From NCBI GenBank assembly GCA_963822905.1, contig CAWGJF010000002.1, forward strand, positions 620,001 through 684,000: a stretch of 64,000 nt of DNA, in the 5' to 3' direction. Both the position numbers and the translations under genes were made by a program. Positions within the stretch are counted from its first letter, which is position 1. Every line of letters starts with the position of its first letter. Source of the DNA: CAWGJF01 sp963822905. GTDB taxonomy: Bacteria > Bacteroidota > Ignavibacteria > Ignavibacteriales > Ignavibacteriaceae. The notes under the pieces are model-generated. The model ran no database searches. It was not told where the DNA came from and was given only the letters and a program-made list of their open reading frames with translations. Shown in pieces: positions 46,826-55,146 of this stretch.

Positions 46826-47062
46826 TTAATCTTCCATTTGTTTGTTTTGATTGTTCGAAGACAGTTCTCCTTCTTTAAGTTTTTTCATGTAAGAGTTCAT
46901 ATAAATTCTTAAAACAATTCTGAGTACCAGCAAACCTAATCCAACATATACCATTGGAATAAACCAGGATTTAGGTACAGCTTCGGTAAACATCAGAACA
47001 ATAAATATCAGTACAACAAAAATAGAAGCATAATTAAATATTCTATAAATGTTAATTAGCAA
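46826..47062 (-). CDS. Small two-helix membrane protein
   Basis: This 78-residue protein has two hydrophobic segments (ASIFVVLIFIVLMF and FIPMVYVGLGLLVLRIVL) and a hydrophilic tail. No family is recognised. It stops exactly at the presumed HNH start and is probably cotranscribed with it. The 107-base gap upstream separates it from acpS. Confidence 0.65.
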   Translation of the reverse strand: MLINIYRIFNYASIFVVLIFIVLMFTEAVPKSWFIPMVYVGLGLLVLRIVLRIYMNSYMKKLKEGELSSNNQNKQMED

Positions 47063-47169
47063 ATAATTTCCTCAAATGATAAAATATAATTGTGAAAAAC
47101 TAATAATTGTTGGGTTTAATTACAATAAAATAAACTAGTTAAGATTAAAGATTGATTAAAATTGGGAAG

Positions 47170-47544
47170 TTATTTTTGATCAATAATTGCAACACAGGTT
47201 ACAAAATTGTCGGAGTGGCTTATGGAGATTTTTAAATTTTTATCTTTGGATAAAAAGGATTTCAAATTGCCATTTAGTTTTACAATCGGCATTCCGGAAG
47301 GTTCGTTTGTAATTTCAATATCCTGCCAGCTTAAACCTTCCTGGTGAGAAGTACTGAAAGCTTTATAAACTGCTTCTTTAGCGGCAAATCTCGCAGCAAA
47401 ATGCTGGTACTTATTCGGTTTGCCGGAACAATATTCTATTTCTTTTGGAGTGTAAACTTTTTGAAGGAAGTTATCGCCATATTCATCAATGCTTTCCTTT
47501 ATTCTGCTTATTTCAATAATGTCTATTCCGAGTCCAAGTACCAT
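47170..47544 (-). CDS. acpS: Holo-[acyl-carrier-protein] synthase
   Basis: This 124-residue enzyme transfers phosphopantetheine from CoA to acyl carrier protein. GLGIDIIEISRI holds the metal Asp, and HFAARFAAKEAVYKAF holds the second acidic ligand. SISHSDNFVTCVAI closes the fold. The ATG at 47544 gives the standard MVLGLGID start, while a TTG six bases earlier is less likely. Confidence 0.95.
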   Translation of the reverse strand: MVLGLGIDIIEISRIKESIDEYGDNFLQKVYTPKEIEYCSGKPNKYQHFAARFAAKEAVYKAFSTSHQEGLSWQDIEITNEPSGMPIVKLNGNLKSFLSKDKNLKISISHSDNFVTCVAIIDQK

Positions 47545-47565
47545 TTTCAACCAATGAATTAAGAA

Positions 47566-48474
47566 TTAGAAAATATGTGCATTAACATTAACTCCATCAT
47601 TCTGAAGCTGGAACAGAATAATTTTTGTCAATTCATTTATGCGTGTCATTGTTTCATTAATATTTATATAAAGTGAATCATTGTATAACATCTTACCGAG
47701 ATTGTTATTGCCCGACATCGTTTCATCAGTAAAATAATTTACTTTTTGCATAATCGAATCGGAAGTCTGCAAAACATTTTTTAGCCTTACAACCGATTCT
47801 GAAATATCCTCTTTATTAAGTTTAATAAATTCTTTGGTTTCCTGAGTCAACTCTTTTGTATTCTCAGTAATGACTTTTATGTCAGACCTGTTTTCAGATA
47901 ACATTACATTCAACTTTTTGCTTATATCACTCATTTGACTGACGGATTCTTTTAAATCCTTATTGAAATCTTTGTCAGTTAAATAACTATTTAAATAAGT
48001 TAATGACTGCCTGATATCTCCAAGAACCTGGGTAATATCTCCCTGAATGCCTCCAAAGAATGCCATCATCCCGGCAAGATCAGTTTGATAGATACCGTTT
48101 TGTACGATGGTCGGATCAAGATCTGTTTCACTTCTTCCGGGAAATACTTCAATTTTTTTTCCTCCCATTAAATCAGTCAGAACCAACTCAAACTTTGCAT
48201 CTTCTTTTAAATGAATAATTCCGTTAAGAGAAATCGAAACAACCACATCTCCTTTATCTAGATAAATATCTTTAACATAACCACCCTGAACACCGTTCAC
48301 AGTAACCTGGTTACCGATTTGAAGTCCGGAGACATTTTGAAATTTAATTTTTATTTCTGTTTCAGCAGATGTAAAACTAAGATTTCTTGCCCAACTCAAT
48401 AACCAAAGGAAAAGAAGAATTCCCACAATCACTGTAAGTCCAACTTTTATTTCAGTTTTTCTGTAATCCTTCAT
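47566..48474 (-). CDS. MlaD/MCE-domain lipid-transport protein
   Basis: This 302-residue protein has an N-terminal anchor helix (VGLTVIVGILLFLWLLSW). One MCE domain follows (about 38-115, VSGLQIGNQVTVNGVQGGYV, LMGGKKIEVFPG), and then a long helical tail with repeated acidic/polar heptads. MlaD-type proteins form hexameric rings for phospholipid traffic with an MlaE permease and an MlaF ATPase; these partners are not in the window. Its start overlaps the upstream small gene by 23 bases. Confidence 0.88.
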   Translation of the reverse strand: MKDYRKTEIKVGLTVIVGILLFLWLLSWARNLSFTSAETEIKIKFQNVSGLQIGNQVTVNGVQGGYVKDIYLDKGDVVVSISLNGIIHLKEDAKFELVLTDLMGGKKIEVFPGRSETDLDPTIVQNGIYQTDLAGMMAFFGGIQGDITQVLGDIRQSLTYLNSYLTDKDFNKDLKESVSQMSDISKKLNVMLSENRSDIKVITENTKELTQETKEFIKLNKEDISESVVRLKNVLQTSDSIMQKVNYFTDETMSGNNNLGKMLYNDSLYININETMTRINELTKIILFQLQNDGVNVNAHIF

Positions 48475-48835
48475 TTTTAATTTTTTCCATAATTTTAGAA
48501 ATTTCTCTTAACTCATTTGAAGTTAATATGCTGTCTTCAGAACTACTTTCTAAAAGGTCAATAAATTTTTCACCCTCTTCCGAAGAAAATTTAAAACTCT
48601 TCATTTCTTTAAATTCACTAATATATGATTTCATCATAATTGACAAAGAGTCTTTTTCCGGTGAGTCAACTATTTTATTCAGGTTATCATTTATTCCTTT
48701 TTCTGCAAGTTCTGCAATGAATTTTTTCCCCGGTTCCAGGAAAAATTCATCAAATTTATTTTCGATAATATAAAGACCCGAAGCAATAAGAATAGTAACT
48801 ATTATTATAGTCTTTATGAAACATCCTCTTTTCAT
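48452..48835 (-). CDS. Membrane-anchored helical protein, function unknown
   Basis: This 127-residue protein has one N-terminal membrane helix (IKTIIIVTILIASGLYII) and an otherwise charged, mostly helical body rich in Glu, Ser and Lys. It shares its ATG region with the stop of the CNNM gene and overlaps the MCE gene. The context suggests an envelope role alongside the MCE protein, but no family is recognised. Confidence 0.65.
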   Translation of the reverse strand: MKRGCFIKTIIIVTILIASGLYIIENKFDEFFLEPGKKFIAELAEKGINDNLNKIVDSPEKDSLSIMMKSYISEFKEMKSFKFSSEEGEKFIDLLESSSEDSILTSNELREISKIMEKIKNEGLQKN

Positions 48836-50127
48836 TATTCCGAAGCAACATTTTCTGTTTTTTCAACAATAACTTTCTTAATCCTCTTTTTCAAAACTTC
48901 TTTAACTATAAACTTATAATTCCTTACGGCTAATGAAAAATCTTCTTTCGGGATACTACCTGCAGCATTATAAATCATTCCTCCGATTGTATCAAAATCA
49001 TCGTTCTCTTCAACCAGGTTTTCCCCAAACCATTCATTTAATTCATGAATTGCTGTTTTACCAAGGACTACAAATTTATTTACCCCAATTTCTTTTATGT
49101 TTTGCTCTTGTTGATCGAACTCATCCCAGATTTCTCCCACAACTTCTTCAATAATATCTTCAAGTGTTACCAGACCAGAAGTTCCACCATATTCATCAAC
49201 AACTATAGCAACATGCATTTTTTTTTCCTGGAATTCATTCAGAAGTATATTAATCCTTTTTGCTTCAGGAACGAATAAGGCCGATCTCAACAAATTACCA
49301 ATTGAAAAATTTTTTCGTTTATTTTCATCATTTATGAATGGTAAAAGATCTTTTGCATATACAAATCCAAGAATCTCATCAAGACTTTCACCATAAACAG
49401 GAATTCTGCTGTGTCCGGATTTTGTAATTGTACTTATCAATTCATCATAAGAACATGATTTTGAAACTGAAATTATATCAACTCGCGGCGTCATAATTTC
49501 ACTTATTATGACTGTTTTGAATTCAACAAAACTTGCAATTATTTCCTGTTCTTCTTCTTCTATTTTTACTTTTTGTTGTGCAATTTCCCCAAGCCCTGAA
49601 AGTTCTTCTTCAGTAATAACGGAACGACTTTTATCGAATTTAATTTTTGATGATATAACTTTTATTAATTCAGTTATTATTTCCGATAGAGGAAATATTA
49701 ATGCACTTATCCAATAAATTGGAAGGATTATAATACTTGAAAATTTAAGTGGGTTTTTTGATGCGTATACTTTAGGAACTAGTTCACCGAATATTAATAC
49801 AATAATTGTAAGAAGAATTATTTGCGCTGTTAAAATTATGTTTATCTGCATTCCATTCCGGTCTGCAAATTCCAGGGCAAGCTGAACCGCTATAATTGAT
49901 GCGGCAACATTTACTAATGTATTGCCAATTAAAATTGTAACAAGTAATCTCCTGGGTGCATCCAGTAAAGATTTTAGATATGATAGACGATGTGGATGTT
50001 TTTCAAAATGTTTTTCTGTTTTCTTCCGGTTCAATGAGAAAAGAGAAACTTCAGAACCGGAAAACAATGCAGATAAAAAAAGAAGAAAAATTAGAATGCC
50101 TATTTTATATAACCAGTCAATCTCCAA
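48835..50127 (-). CDS. CNNM/CorB-type transporter with CBS pair and CorC_HlyC domain
   Basis: This 430-residue protein has a DUF21/CNNM membrane domain (about 1-190, starting WLYKIGILIFLLFLSALFSGSEVSLFSL in parts). Two CBS domains (EIMTPRVDIISVS, GLVTLEDIIEEVVGEIWDE) and a C-terminal CorC_HlyC domain follow. Relatives move Mg2+ or Co2+, and the Bacteroidota gliding protein GldE has the same layout; which applies here is open. Confidence 0.9.
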   Translation of the reverse strand: MEIDWLYKIGILIFLLFLSALFSGSEVSLFSLNRKKTEKHFEKHPHRLSYLKSLLDAPRRLLVTILIGNTLVNVAASIIAVQLALEFADRNGMQINIILTAQIILLTIIVLIFGELVPKVYASKNPLKFSSIIILPIYWISALIFPLSEIITELIKVISSKIKFDKSRSVITEEELSGLGEIAQQKVKIEEEEQEIIASFVEFKTVIISEIMTPRVDIISVSKSCSYDELISTITKSGHSRIPVYGESLDEILGFVYAKDLLPFINDENKRKNFSIGNLLRSALFVPEAKRINILLNEFQEKKMHVAIVVDEYGGTSGLVTLEDIIEEVVGEIWDEFDQQEQNIKEIGVNKFVVLGKTAIHELNEWFGENLVEENDDFDTIGGMIYNAAGSIPKEDFSLAVRNYKFIVKEVLKKRIKKVIVEKTENVASE

Positions 50128-50157
50128 ATATTAATCACCCTTCTCTATAATGTTATT

Positions 50158-50574
50158 TCAGAATGGAAGATCATCGTTATTTTCAACATTTGGTGGATCG
50201 GAAGATTGGGAATTATTCTGTTCCTTGTCTTCTGAATAATCTCCAGAGGATTCAAGTGGAATTATTTTCTCTGCGTAAACATCAGTTGAATATCTTTTAA
50301 TCCCTTCTTTATCCGTATATTCCCTTTTTGTAAGCCTTCCCTCAATGTAAAATTTCTTTCCTTTTTTCAGTGCATCTTTAAAAAAATCTGATAAATTAAA
50401 AGCAGTTATGTTATGCCAGGTTGTTTCATTTACCCAATCACCACTTTTCCCTTTATAACTATGTGTTGTAGCAAGTGAAAAATTTGTTACGGAAACGTTA
50501 TTAGTTGTAAATCTCGTTTCAGCATCCCTGCCCAGATTTCCAATCAACATAATGCGATTTAATGAAAATGCCAT
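50158..50574 (-). CDS. ssb: Single-stranded DNA-binding protein
   Basis: This 138-residue OB-fold protein reads MLIGNLGRDAETRFT and TWHNITAF, and ends in the acidic tail tip DLPF that recruits replication partners. The GGGAGGATGTT before the ATG at 50574 decides the start over the longer frame. It heads the CNNM-MCE run and diverges from the pilin-like operon. Confidence 0.96.
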   Translation of the reverse strand: MAFSLNRIMLIGNLGRDAETRFTTNNVSVTNFSLATTHSYKGKSGDWVNETTWHNITAFNLSDFFKDALKKGKKFYIEGRLTKREYTDKEGIKRYSTDVYAEKIIPLESSGDYSEDKEQNNSQSSDPPNVENNDDLPF

Positions 50575-50789
50575 AACATCCTCCCTCAATTATTTAACTG
50601 TTTTGTTTTTCAATATAAGCAATTTCGACAAAAGTAAAATTAACGATACGAAATTAAAATATTATTATCCAAATATCTATTAAAAAAATTTATGCCGGTT
50701 TTAAACGGAATCCATGTTACAATCATTGAGAGATTTAACTGAAATATTTGATTTGTTTTAGTTAAAGCTCTTGCATGCTTTCGTTACGA

Positions 50790-50808
50790 CTGTTTCATAT
50801 TAAAACAG
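50790..50808. promoter_or_regulatory. Inverted repeat, possible activator site
   Basis: CTGTTT (50790-50795) and AAACAG (50803-50808) flank seven bases. The centre is about 75 bases upstream of the likely transcription start of the pilin-like operon, a usual place for enhancer-binding-protein sites. The function is inference from position only. Confidence 0.35.
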
Positions 50809-50856
50809 AAATCCTTTGATTATAGCTGGTTTTCAAAGGAAAAAGAAAACATTAAA

Positions 50857-50874
50857 TTAGCACACCACTTGCAT
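50857..50874 (+). promoter_or_regulatory. Sigma-54 (RpoN) -24/-12 promoter
   Basis: TTAGCAC-ACCAC-TTGCAT matches the RpoN consensus (TGGCAC-N5-TTGCW) at all but one core base (TAGCAC). Spacing is exact. The predicted start near 50884 leaves a ~24-base leader with GGAGG before the TTG codon at 50908. Confidence 0.72.
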
Positions 50875-50907
50875 AGATGATGTGAAAAATCAATTGGAGG
50901 TTTTGCT

Positions 50908-51396
50908 TTGAACACTGGTCAAATGTTATTAACAATTGGAGCGATGGTGCTGCTTTCAACTATAATGTTGAGAGTAAATTCATCCAATTTTAATTCTGAC
51001 AATATTCGCGCAGAAGCTCAATATGGAATCATAGCAACATCAATAGCTACTTCAATTATTGAAGAAGCTAAAGGATTAGCATTTGATGAGACAACAGATA
51101 GTAGCTCTGTAAGCGATCTTAATGAATTATCTTCTGTGCTTGGAAAAGAATCCAGTGAATCCTATGGTACGTTTAACGATTTTGATGACTTTAATGGATT
51201 TACAAAAGTAGATTCTTCTATGCCTTCAGCAATTTTTAATATCTGGTGTAAAGTCGATTATGTGGATCCCGTTAATGTAAATGTTCCATCAGCATCAAGA
51301 ACATGGAATAAGAAAATTACAGTTAAGGTTTCAAGCAAATCAATGAGAGACACTATCCAACAATCATCAATTTATAGTTACTGGTATTTCAGATAA
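50908..51396 (+). CDS. Pilin-like protein 1 (PilV-type, short leader)
   Basis: This 162-residue protein starts at TTG, set by GGAGG seven bases upstream. It begins MNTG-QMLLTIGAMVLLSTIMLRVNSS in outline: a Gly, one polar residue, then a hydrophobic helix, as in class III (type IV pilin) signals with very short leaders. The canonical Glu5 is missing. The body is Ser/Asp-rich and ends SSIYSYWYFR. As the first of three similarly built genes behind a sigma-54 promoter, it is probably a minor pilin or pseudopilin. The assignment rests on layout, not on a named family. Confidence 0.6.
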   Translation: MNTGQMLLTIGAMVLLSTIMLRVNSSNFNSDNIRAEAQYGIIATSIATSIIEEAKGLAFDETTDSSSVSDLNELSSVLGKESSESYGTFNDFDDFNGFTKVDSSMPSAIFNIWCKVDYVDPVNVNVPSASRTWNKKITVKVSSKSMRDTIQQSSIYSYWYFR

Positions 51397-51405
51397 GGAG
51401 TAAAT

Positions 51406-52005
51406 ATGGGATTTAATGTTATAATAGATTTATTAGGCTCTACAATTGTTGGTGGGATATTACTTTCAACCTTATTCAGAATTAATGGAACCGCAGTTGA
51501 AAACCAACATACCGGGAATGGAGAATTAATTGCACAACAAAACCTCGCGACAATTGTTCAGGTTCTTGAGACTGATTTTCGTAGGATTGGATATTGTGCT
51601 GATTGGCAAAAAATTCCTGATCCCACTCAATCTATTCTCCAGGTTGATACCTCGATGATAAAATATTTAACTGATGTTGATGGTGATGAAAATGTTGATA
51701 CAGTGACTTATTATTTGGGATCAACCAGTGAGTTATCCTCTACTCCAAATCCAAGAGACAGATTTCTTTACAGGGTTGTAAACGGGGAAAAACCAGTTGG
51801 AGTAAATCTTGGTGTAACTCAATTTAAAATGGAATTCTTTAATACGCTTGGGAATAAGATAAGTTTCCCAATATCTAACCCGGGTGCTATATACTCAATG
51901 CAGATAGATATTTCAGTCGAAGACGTTTCAGCTTATGATGAACATTATTCTACCGCATTTTGGAGACAGATTAGGTTAGCAGCAAAAAATTTAAGAAACA
52001 GATAA
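51406..52005 (+). CDS. Pilin-like protein 2 (PilW-type, short leader)
   Basis: This 199-residue protein begins MG-FNVIIDLLGSTIVGGILLS, then a soluble domain with QQNLATIVQVLETDFRRIGY. That block recalls PilW/GspJ minor pilins (a helix followed by LxxDFRRAGY-like sequence). The rest has DVDGDENVDTVTYYL and a C-terminal helix. A GGAG Shine-Dalgarno lies before the ATG, 9 bases after the previous stop. Likely a minor pilin or pseudopilin. Confidence 0.65.
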   Translation: MGFNVIIDLLGSTIVGGILLSTLFRINGTAVENQHTGNGELIAQQNLATIVQVLETDFRRIGYCADWQKIPDPTQSILQVDTSMIKYLTDVDGDENVDTVTYYLGSTSELSSTPNPRDRFLYRVVNGEKPVGVNLGVTQFKMEFFNTLGNKISFPISNPGAIYSMQIDISVEDVSAYDEHYSTAFWRQIRLAAKNLRNR

Positions 52006-52020
52006 ATAGGAGATTTAGTA

Positions 52021-53238
52021 ATGGGTAAAATGGCACTTATATTAATTCTAGGTTTTAGCGCAATATTTCTTCTGATGGGTTACAATTCAATGAACGTTTC
52101 AACCCGTGCAGTTGAAAATATGGTTGACTATAATGCAAATACAGTTGCTTATAATATTGCGGTTAGCGGTGCAAATATGGGTGCTAACGAAATCTTTAGA
52201 GATGATAGCTGGACAACCGGATTCAGTAATCTCGATTGTAATGACGGTACCTTAAATGTAACAGTTGATGTAATTGACCCGGTTCGGAACTGGAGAAAAT
52301 TAACATCTGAAGGAGAGTTTGATGGAGTTACAAAAAAAGTTGAGGTGATATTTCAACCGAGTAAGTTTTCAAAGTTTGCCTATTATTCAATGGATGAAGG
52401 TGGAACTATCTGGTGGACGGAATCAGATACAATCTGGGGACCATTTCATTCACAGGATTATCTTCGTGTACATAACCATCCCGTATTTTTTGGAAAAACT
52501 ACAACTGCTAAATCGTTAATTTATTATACAGATTCGGAAAGTGATGCACCGTATTTTTATGGTGGATTTTCAAATGCTGAAAATTTAGCTTTACCTCCGG
52601 ATGGCCTCAACCCATTATCTGAATCAGCTCAATCCAGCGGACTATACCTGACAGGTCAGGATACAGTTTATGTTACTTTTGATTTGGATAGTATAAAATA
52701 TAAATTTTCATATTCAGATCATGACACTTCACTTTATTTACCTTCCGTCGCCCCTAATGGAGTTATTTTTGTTGACAATTCGGTTGTGAGATTAAAAGGT
52801 ACTGTCAAAGGACAATATTCAATCGCTTGTTCGGGAACATCGGGTAAAGGGATTATATATCTGGATGATGATATTGTATATCAGACTGATCCTTTAGTAA
52901 ACCCTAAATCAACTGATCTACTTGGTATTATTGCAAAAAACAGTGTGCTCATAACTGATAATGAAGTAAACAGGAGTGATATTAATATTGATGGATCAAT
53001 TTATTGTGAAGATGGTGGATTTGGTGCTGAGAATTATAAAGACCGGCCAATTAGTGGCAATATAAACCTGGTGGGTGGTATAATTCAGAACACACGTCAG
53101 GCTGTTGGAACTTTTGGAAAAACCGGGGTAACATCTGGCTTTGCAAAAAGGTATAAATATGATGATAGATTTATGCTTATGTCGCCACCCGATTTCCCGG
53201 GAACCGGACAACTTGAAATAGTAAGCTGGCTTGAATAA
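52021..53238 (+). CDS. Pilin-like protein 3 (PilX-type, DUF4900-like)
   Basis: This 405-residue protein begins MG-KMALILILGFSAIFLLMGY. It continues with ENMVDYNANTVAYNIAVSGANMGANE, as in PilX/GspK-like proteins, where a small-residue stretch precedes the body. The body has IWGPFHSQDYLRVHNHPVFFG and LLGIIAKNSVLITD, resembling DUF4900. GGAG lies before the ATG, 15 bases after the previous stop. It is the largest and last member of the operon, so perhaps the tip protein; that is inference. Confidence 0.65.
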   Translation: MGKMALILILGFSAIFLLMGYNSMNVSTRAVENMVDYNANTVAYNIAVSGANMGANEIFRDDSWTTGFSNLDCNDGTLNVTVDVIDPVRNWRKLTSEGEFDGVTKKVEVIFQPSKFSKFAYYSMDEGGTIWWTESDTIWGPFHSQDYLRVHNHPVFFGKTTTAKSLIYYTDSESDAPYFYGGFSNAENLALPPDGLNPLSESAQSSGLYLTGQDTVYVTFDLDSIKYKFSYSDHDTSLYLPSVAPNGVIFVDNSVVRLKGTVKGQYSIACSGTSGKGIIYLDDDIVYQTDPLVNPKSTDLLGIIAKNSVLITDNEVNRSDINIDGSIYCEDGGFGAENYKDRPISGNINLVGGIIQNTRQAVGTFGKTGVTSGFAKRYKYDDRFMLMSPPDFPGTGQLEIVSWLE

Positions 53239-53262
53239 ATAATTATGAGAGATAATATAAGC

Positions 53263-53299
53263 AAAGGGTTGCGTGATATTTTCACACAACCCTTTTTTT
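53263..53299. terminator. Bidirectional terminator
   Basis: AAAGGGTTG (53263-53271) pairs with CAACCCTTT (53287-53295), the stem continues inward past one mismatch, and T7 follows. It ends the pilin-like operon and probably also the SPOR lipoprotein gene from the other side. Confidence 0.88.
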
Positions 53300-53717
53300 A
53301 TTTCTTATTTTTTATTGTAACTATCCAAGCATCCTGAAATCCGCCTGATTGCCATAAACTATTTCTTACAGCTTCCGCTTCTTCCTTTGAATAATATGGC
53401 GGATCCAGATGAACAACAAATAAATTTACATTCTGACTAAAAGATACTTTTACATTTTTACCAATTTTGGTTTTACATTCTTCAGCAAAAGTATCTGCTT
53501 TATCTTTAGTTGTAAAAGCACCAATCTGAATTACATATAAAATATTTTCATCTTTGGTTTCTGGTGTATCGAAAGTAATTATATCACTTTCAGGAACTTC
53601 ATCAAAAACGTATGTACTATCTTCCGTTTTTTGCATTGTACTTTCTTCTGAAGAAGAACAACCAACAAAAAACAAAAGCAAAATTATAAAACAGGATGTA
53701 TAATAAATTGCATTCAT
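53298..53717 (-). CDS. SPOR-domain lipoprotein
   Basis: This 139-residue protein has a lipobox (LLFFVGC, Cys20) and an acidic linker. A C-terminal SPOR domain follows (LYVIQIGAFTTKDKADTFAEEC in outline), which binds denuded septal peptidoglycan. It starts two bases after the SGNH lipoprotein stop. Likely role in the cell wall or envelope. Confidence 0.85.
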   Translation of the reverse strand: MNAIYYTSCFIILLLFFVGCSSSEESTMQKTEDSTYVFDEVPESDIITFDTPETKDENILYVIQIGAFTTKDKADTFAEECKTKIGKNVKVSFSQNVNLFVVHLDPPYYSKEEAEAVRNSLWQSGGFQDAWIVTIKNKK

Positions 53718-53719
53718 TT

Positions 53720-55135
53720 TCAGAACATTAAGTTATCCAAAGCACCAGCAGGTATTTTTGGTATACCGTATTTCCCCATACTTATTACACCTGTAAATAC
53801 CAAACTTCCAGGGATAGTTGAAACATCAACTAATGGAATTGTAGCACCAAATTTGGTGTTAATTGTTTTTAAAAATTCATTTGCAACTATTGCATATCCC
53901 TGTGCTGTTGGATGAACACCATCTAAACTAAAAATTCCGCCAGTAACAAATGTAGTCGAGAATTCAATACCATTAAAATCAGTGCCTCCAGTAGCATCTG
54001 AAGCTCTGATATTGTTAAAAAAAGTATTAATATCTACGAGAACAAATTGAGATGGATATTTATTAACAGCGGCAGCAATCGCATTATTAAAATCACTAGT
54101 TGATTGAGCAGCTGTCTGAATTTCATCAGTATCAAGAACTAATGCATCCGGTATTGGATTTTGTGGATCCACACCGAACGCTTTACTTGTATCTAAAATT
54201 CCAAGTTGTATTAATGGAGTTATATCTAAATTATTATCTCTATAAAATTTTCCTGATGGTTGCCCAAAATAGGCAAGGTAAGATTGAGATATTAAAGTTA
54301 GTAAAATAGAGTAGCTGGAAAGCTGGGCCGGAGCACCAGCAGTGCCTGTGAACTCACCATGTTTCTGATAATAAAAACCCGGAACGCTATATTTATTTAA
54401 TGTATCCGCAAAACTTGGACCAACTGTTGTAAAAAATGGTATAGCTGTTACATTAGGAATATTGGCAATAGCTGCTTTTGTCCCAATAGCAGCAAGACTA
54501 TCAGTTAATTGGCCAAAGAGAAAGGCAAAAGTTGCACTTGGTGTCGGTTCAGTGGGTTTAGCACCACCGCTGGTTGCAAAACCTAAAACATCATTGTTGC
54601 CTATCCAAAGAGTTATAAAAGTTGGTTGCAACGCTTTAGCTTGTAAAAACTGTGTTCCCTGCCCTCTCAAAATTATATCTATAAATGGGCTTTTTGAAAA
54701 TGAATTGGCTGTTGTTGTTGAGTTCATAACATCGGCAAGTACTATTCCGGGAATTCCCATATTATTATATGGTGCGGGATAATTTAAATTTATTGGTGAG
54801 CCTGCATCATCTGGTTGTTGTGCAGTAACAAACGGATCCAGAGAAACTACTTGAATTTGTCCCCCAATCCCAGGATCGGAAATTAAAGGTTGTTCGAAAG
54901 AAGTCTTTACTTGTTGAGCAATTAAATTGCCAAAAGAATACATCTGTCCGCTCTCAAATAAAGAACTTGACTCGTAACCAGCAGTTAAACTATTACCTAT
55001 AGTTACAAATCTTGTGAAATCAGCGGAGCCATTGCTAAAAGTAGGTGCTGTAATTTTACTATAGTCCTCACATCCAAAATAAGTTAGTGAGGATAAAATA
55101 AAAACAGCTATTATTATTTTATAATATTTTTTCAT
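53720..55135 (-). CDS. SGNH/GDSL hydrolase lipoprotein
   Basis: This 471-residue protein has a lipobox (SLTYFGC) and a GDSL-type core: GNSLTAGY (Ser), WIGNND (Asn) and DGVHPTAQG (Asp and His). The block I insertion length and the large middle segment fit lipase/esterase-like members found beside FadL porins in Bacteroidota. GAGGATTGAA before the ATG at 55135 fixes the start. It directly follows the FadL-type gene, which suggests ester cleavage at the surface feeding fatty acid uptake. Confidence 0.9.
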   Translation of the reverse strand: MKKYYKIIIAVFILSSLTYFGCEDYSKITAPTFSNGSADFTRFVTIGNSLTAGYESSSLFESGQMYSFGNLIAQQVKTSFEQPLISDPGIGGQIQVVSLDPFVTAQQPDDAGSPINLNYPAPYNNMGIPGIVLADVMNSTTTANSFSKSPFIDIILRGQGTQFLQAKALQPTFITLWIGNNDVLGFATSGGAKPTEPTPSATFAFLFGQLTDSLAAIGTKAAIANIPNVTAIPFFTTVGPSFADTLNKYSVPGFYYQKHGEFTGTAGAPAQLSSYSILLTLISQSYLAYFGQPSGKFYRDNNLDITPLIQLGILDTSKAFGVDPQNPIPDALVLDTDEIQTAAQSTSDFNNAIAAAVNKYPSQFVLVDINTFFNNIRASDATGGTDFNGIEFSTTFVTGGIFSLDGVHPTAQGYAIVANEFLKTINTKFGATIPLVDVSTIPGSLVFTGVISMGKYGIPKIPAGALDNLMF

Positions 55136-55146
55136 TTCAATCCTCA

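Larger units (their letters stand above)
50575..50907. other. Divergent regulatory region between ssb and the pilin-like operon
   Basis: These 333 bases hold no gene. The right end has the sigma-54-like promoter (50857-50874) and a GGAGG Shine-Dalgarno for the TTG start. An inverted repeat CTGTTT-N7-AAACAG lies at 50790-50808. The ssb promoter should be in the left third, but no strong match was found. Confidence 0.55.
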
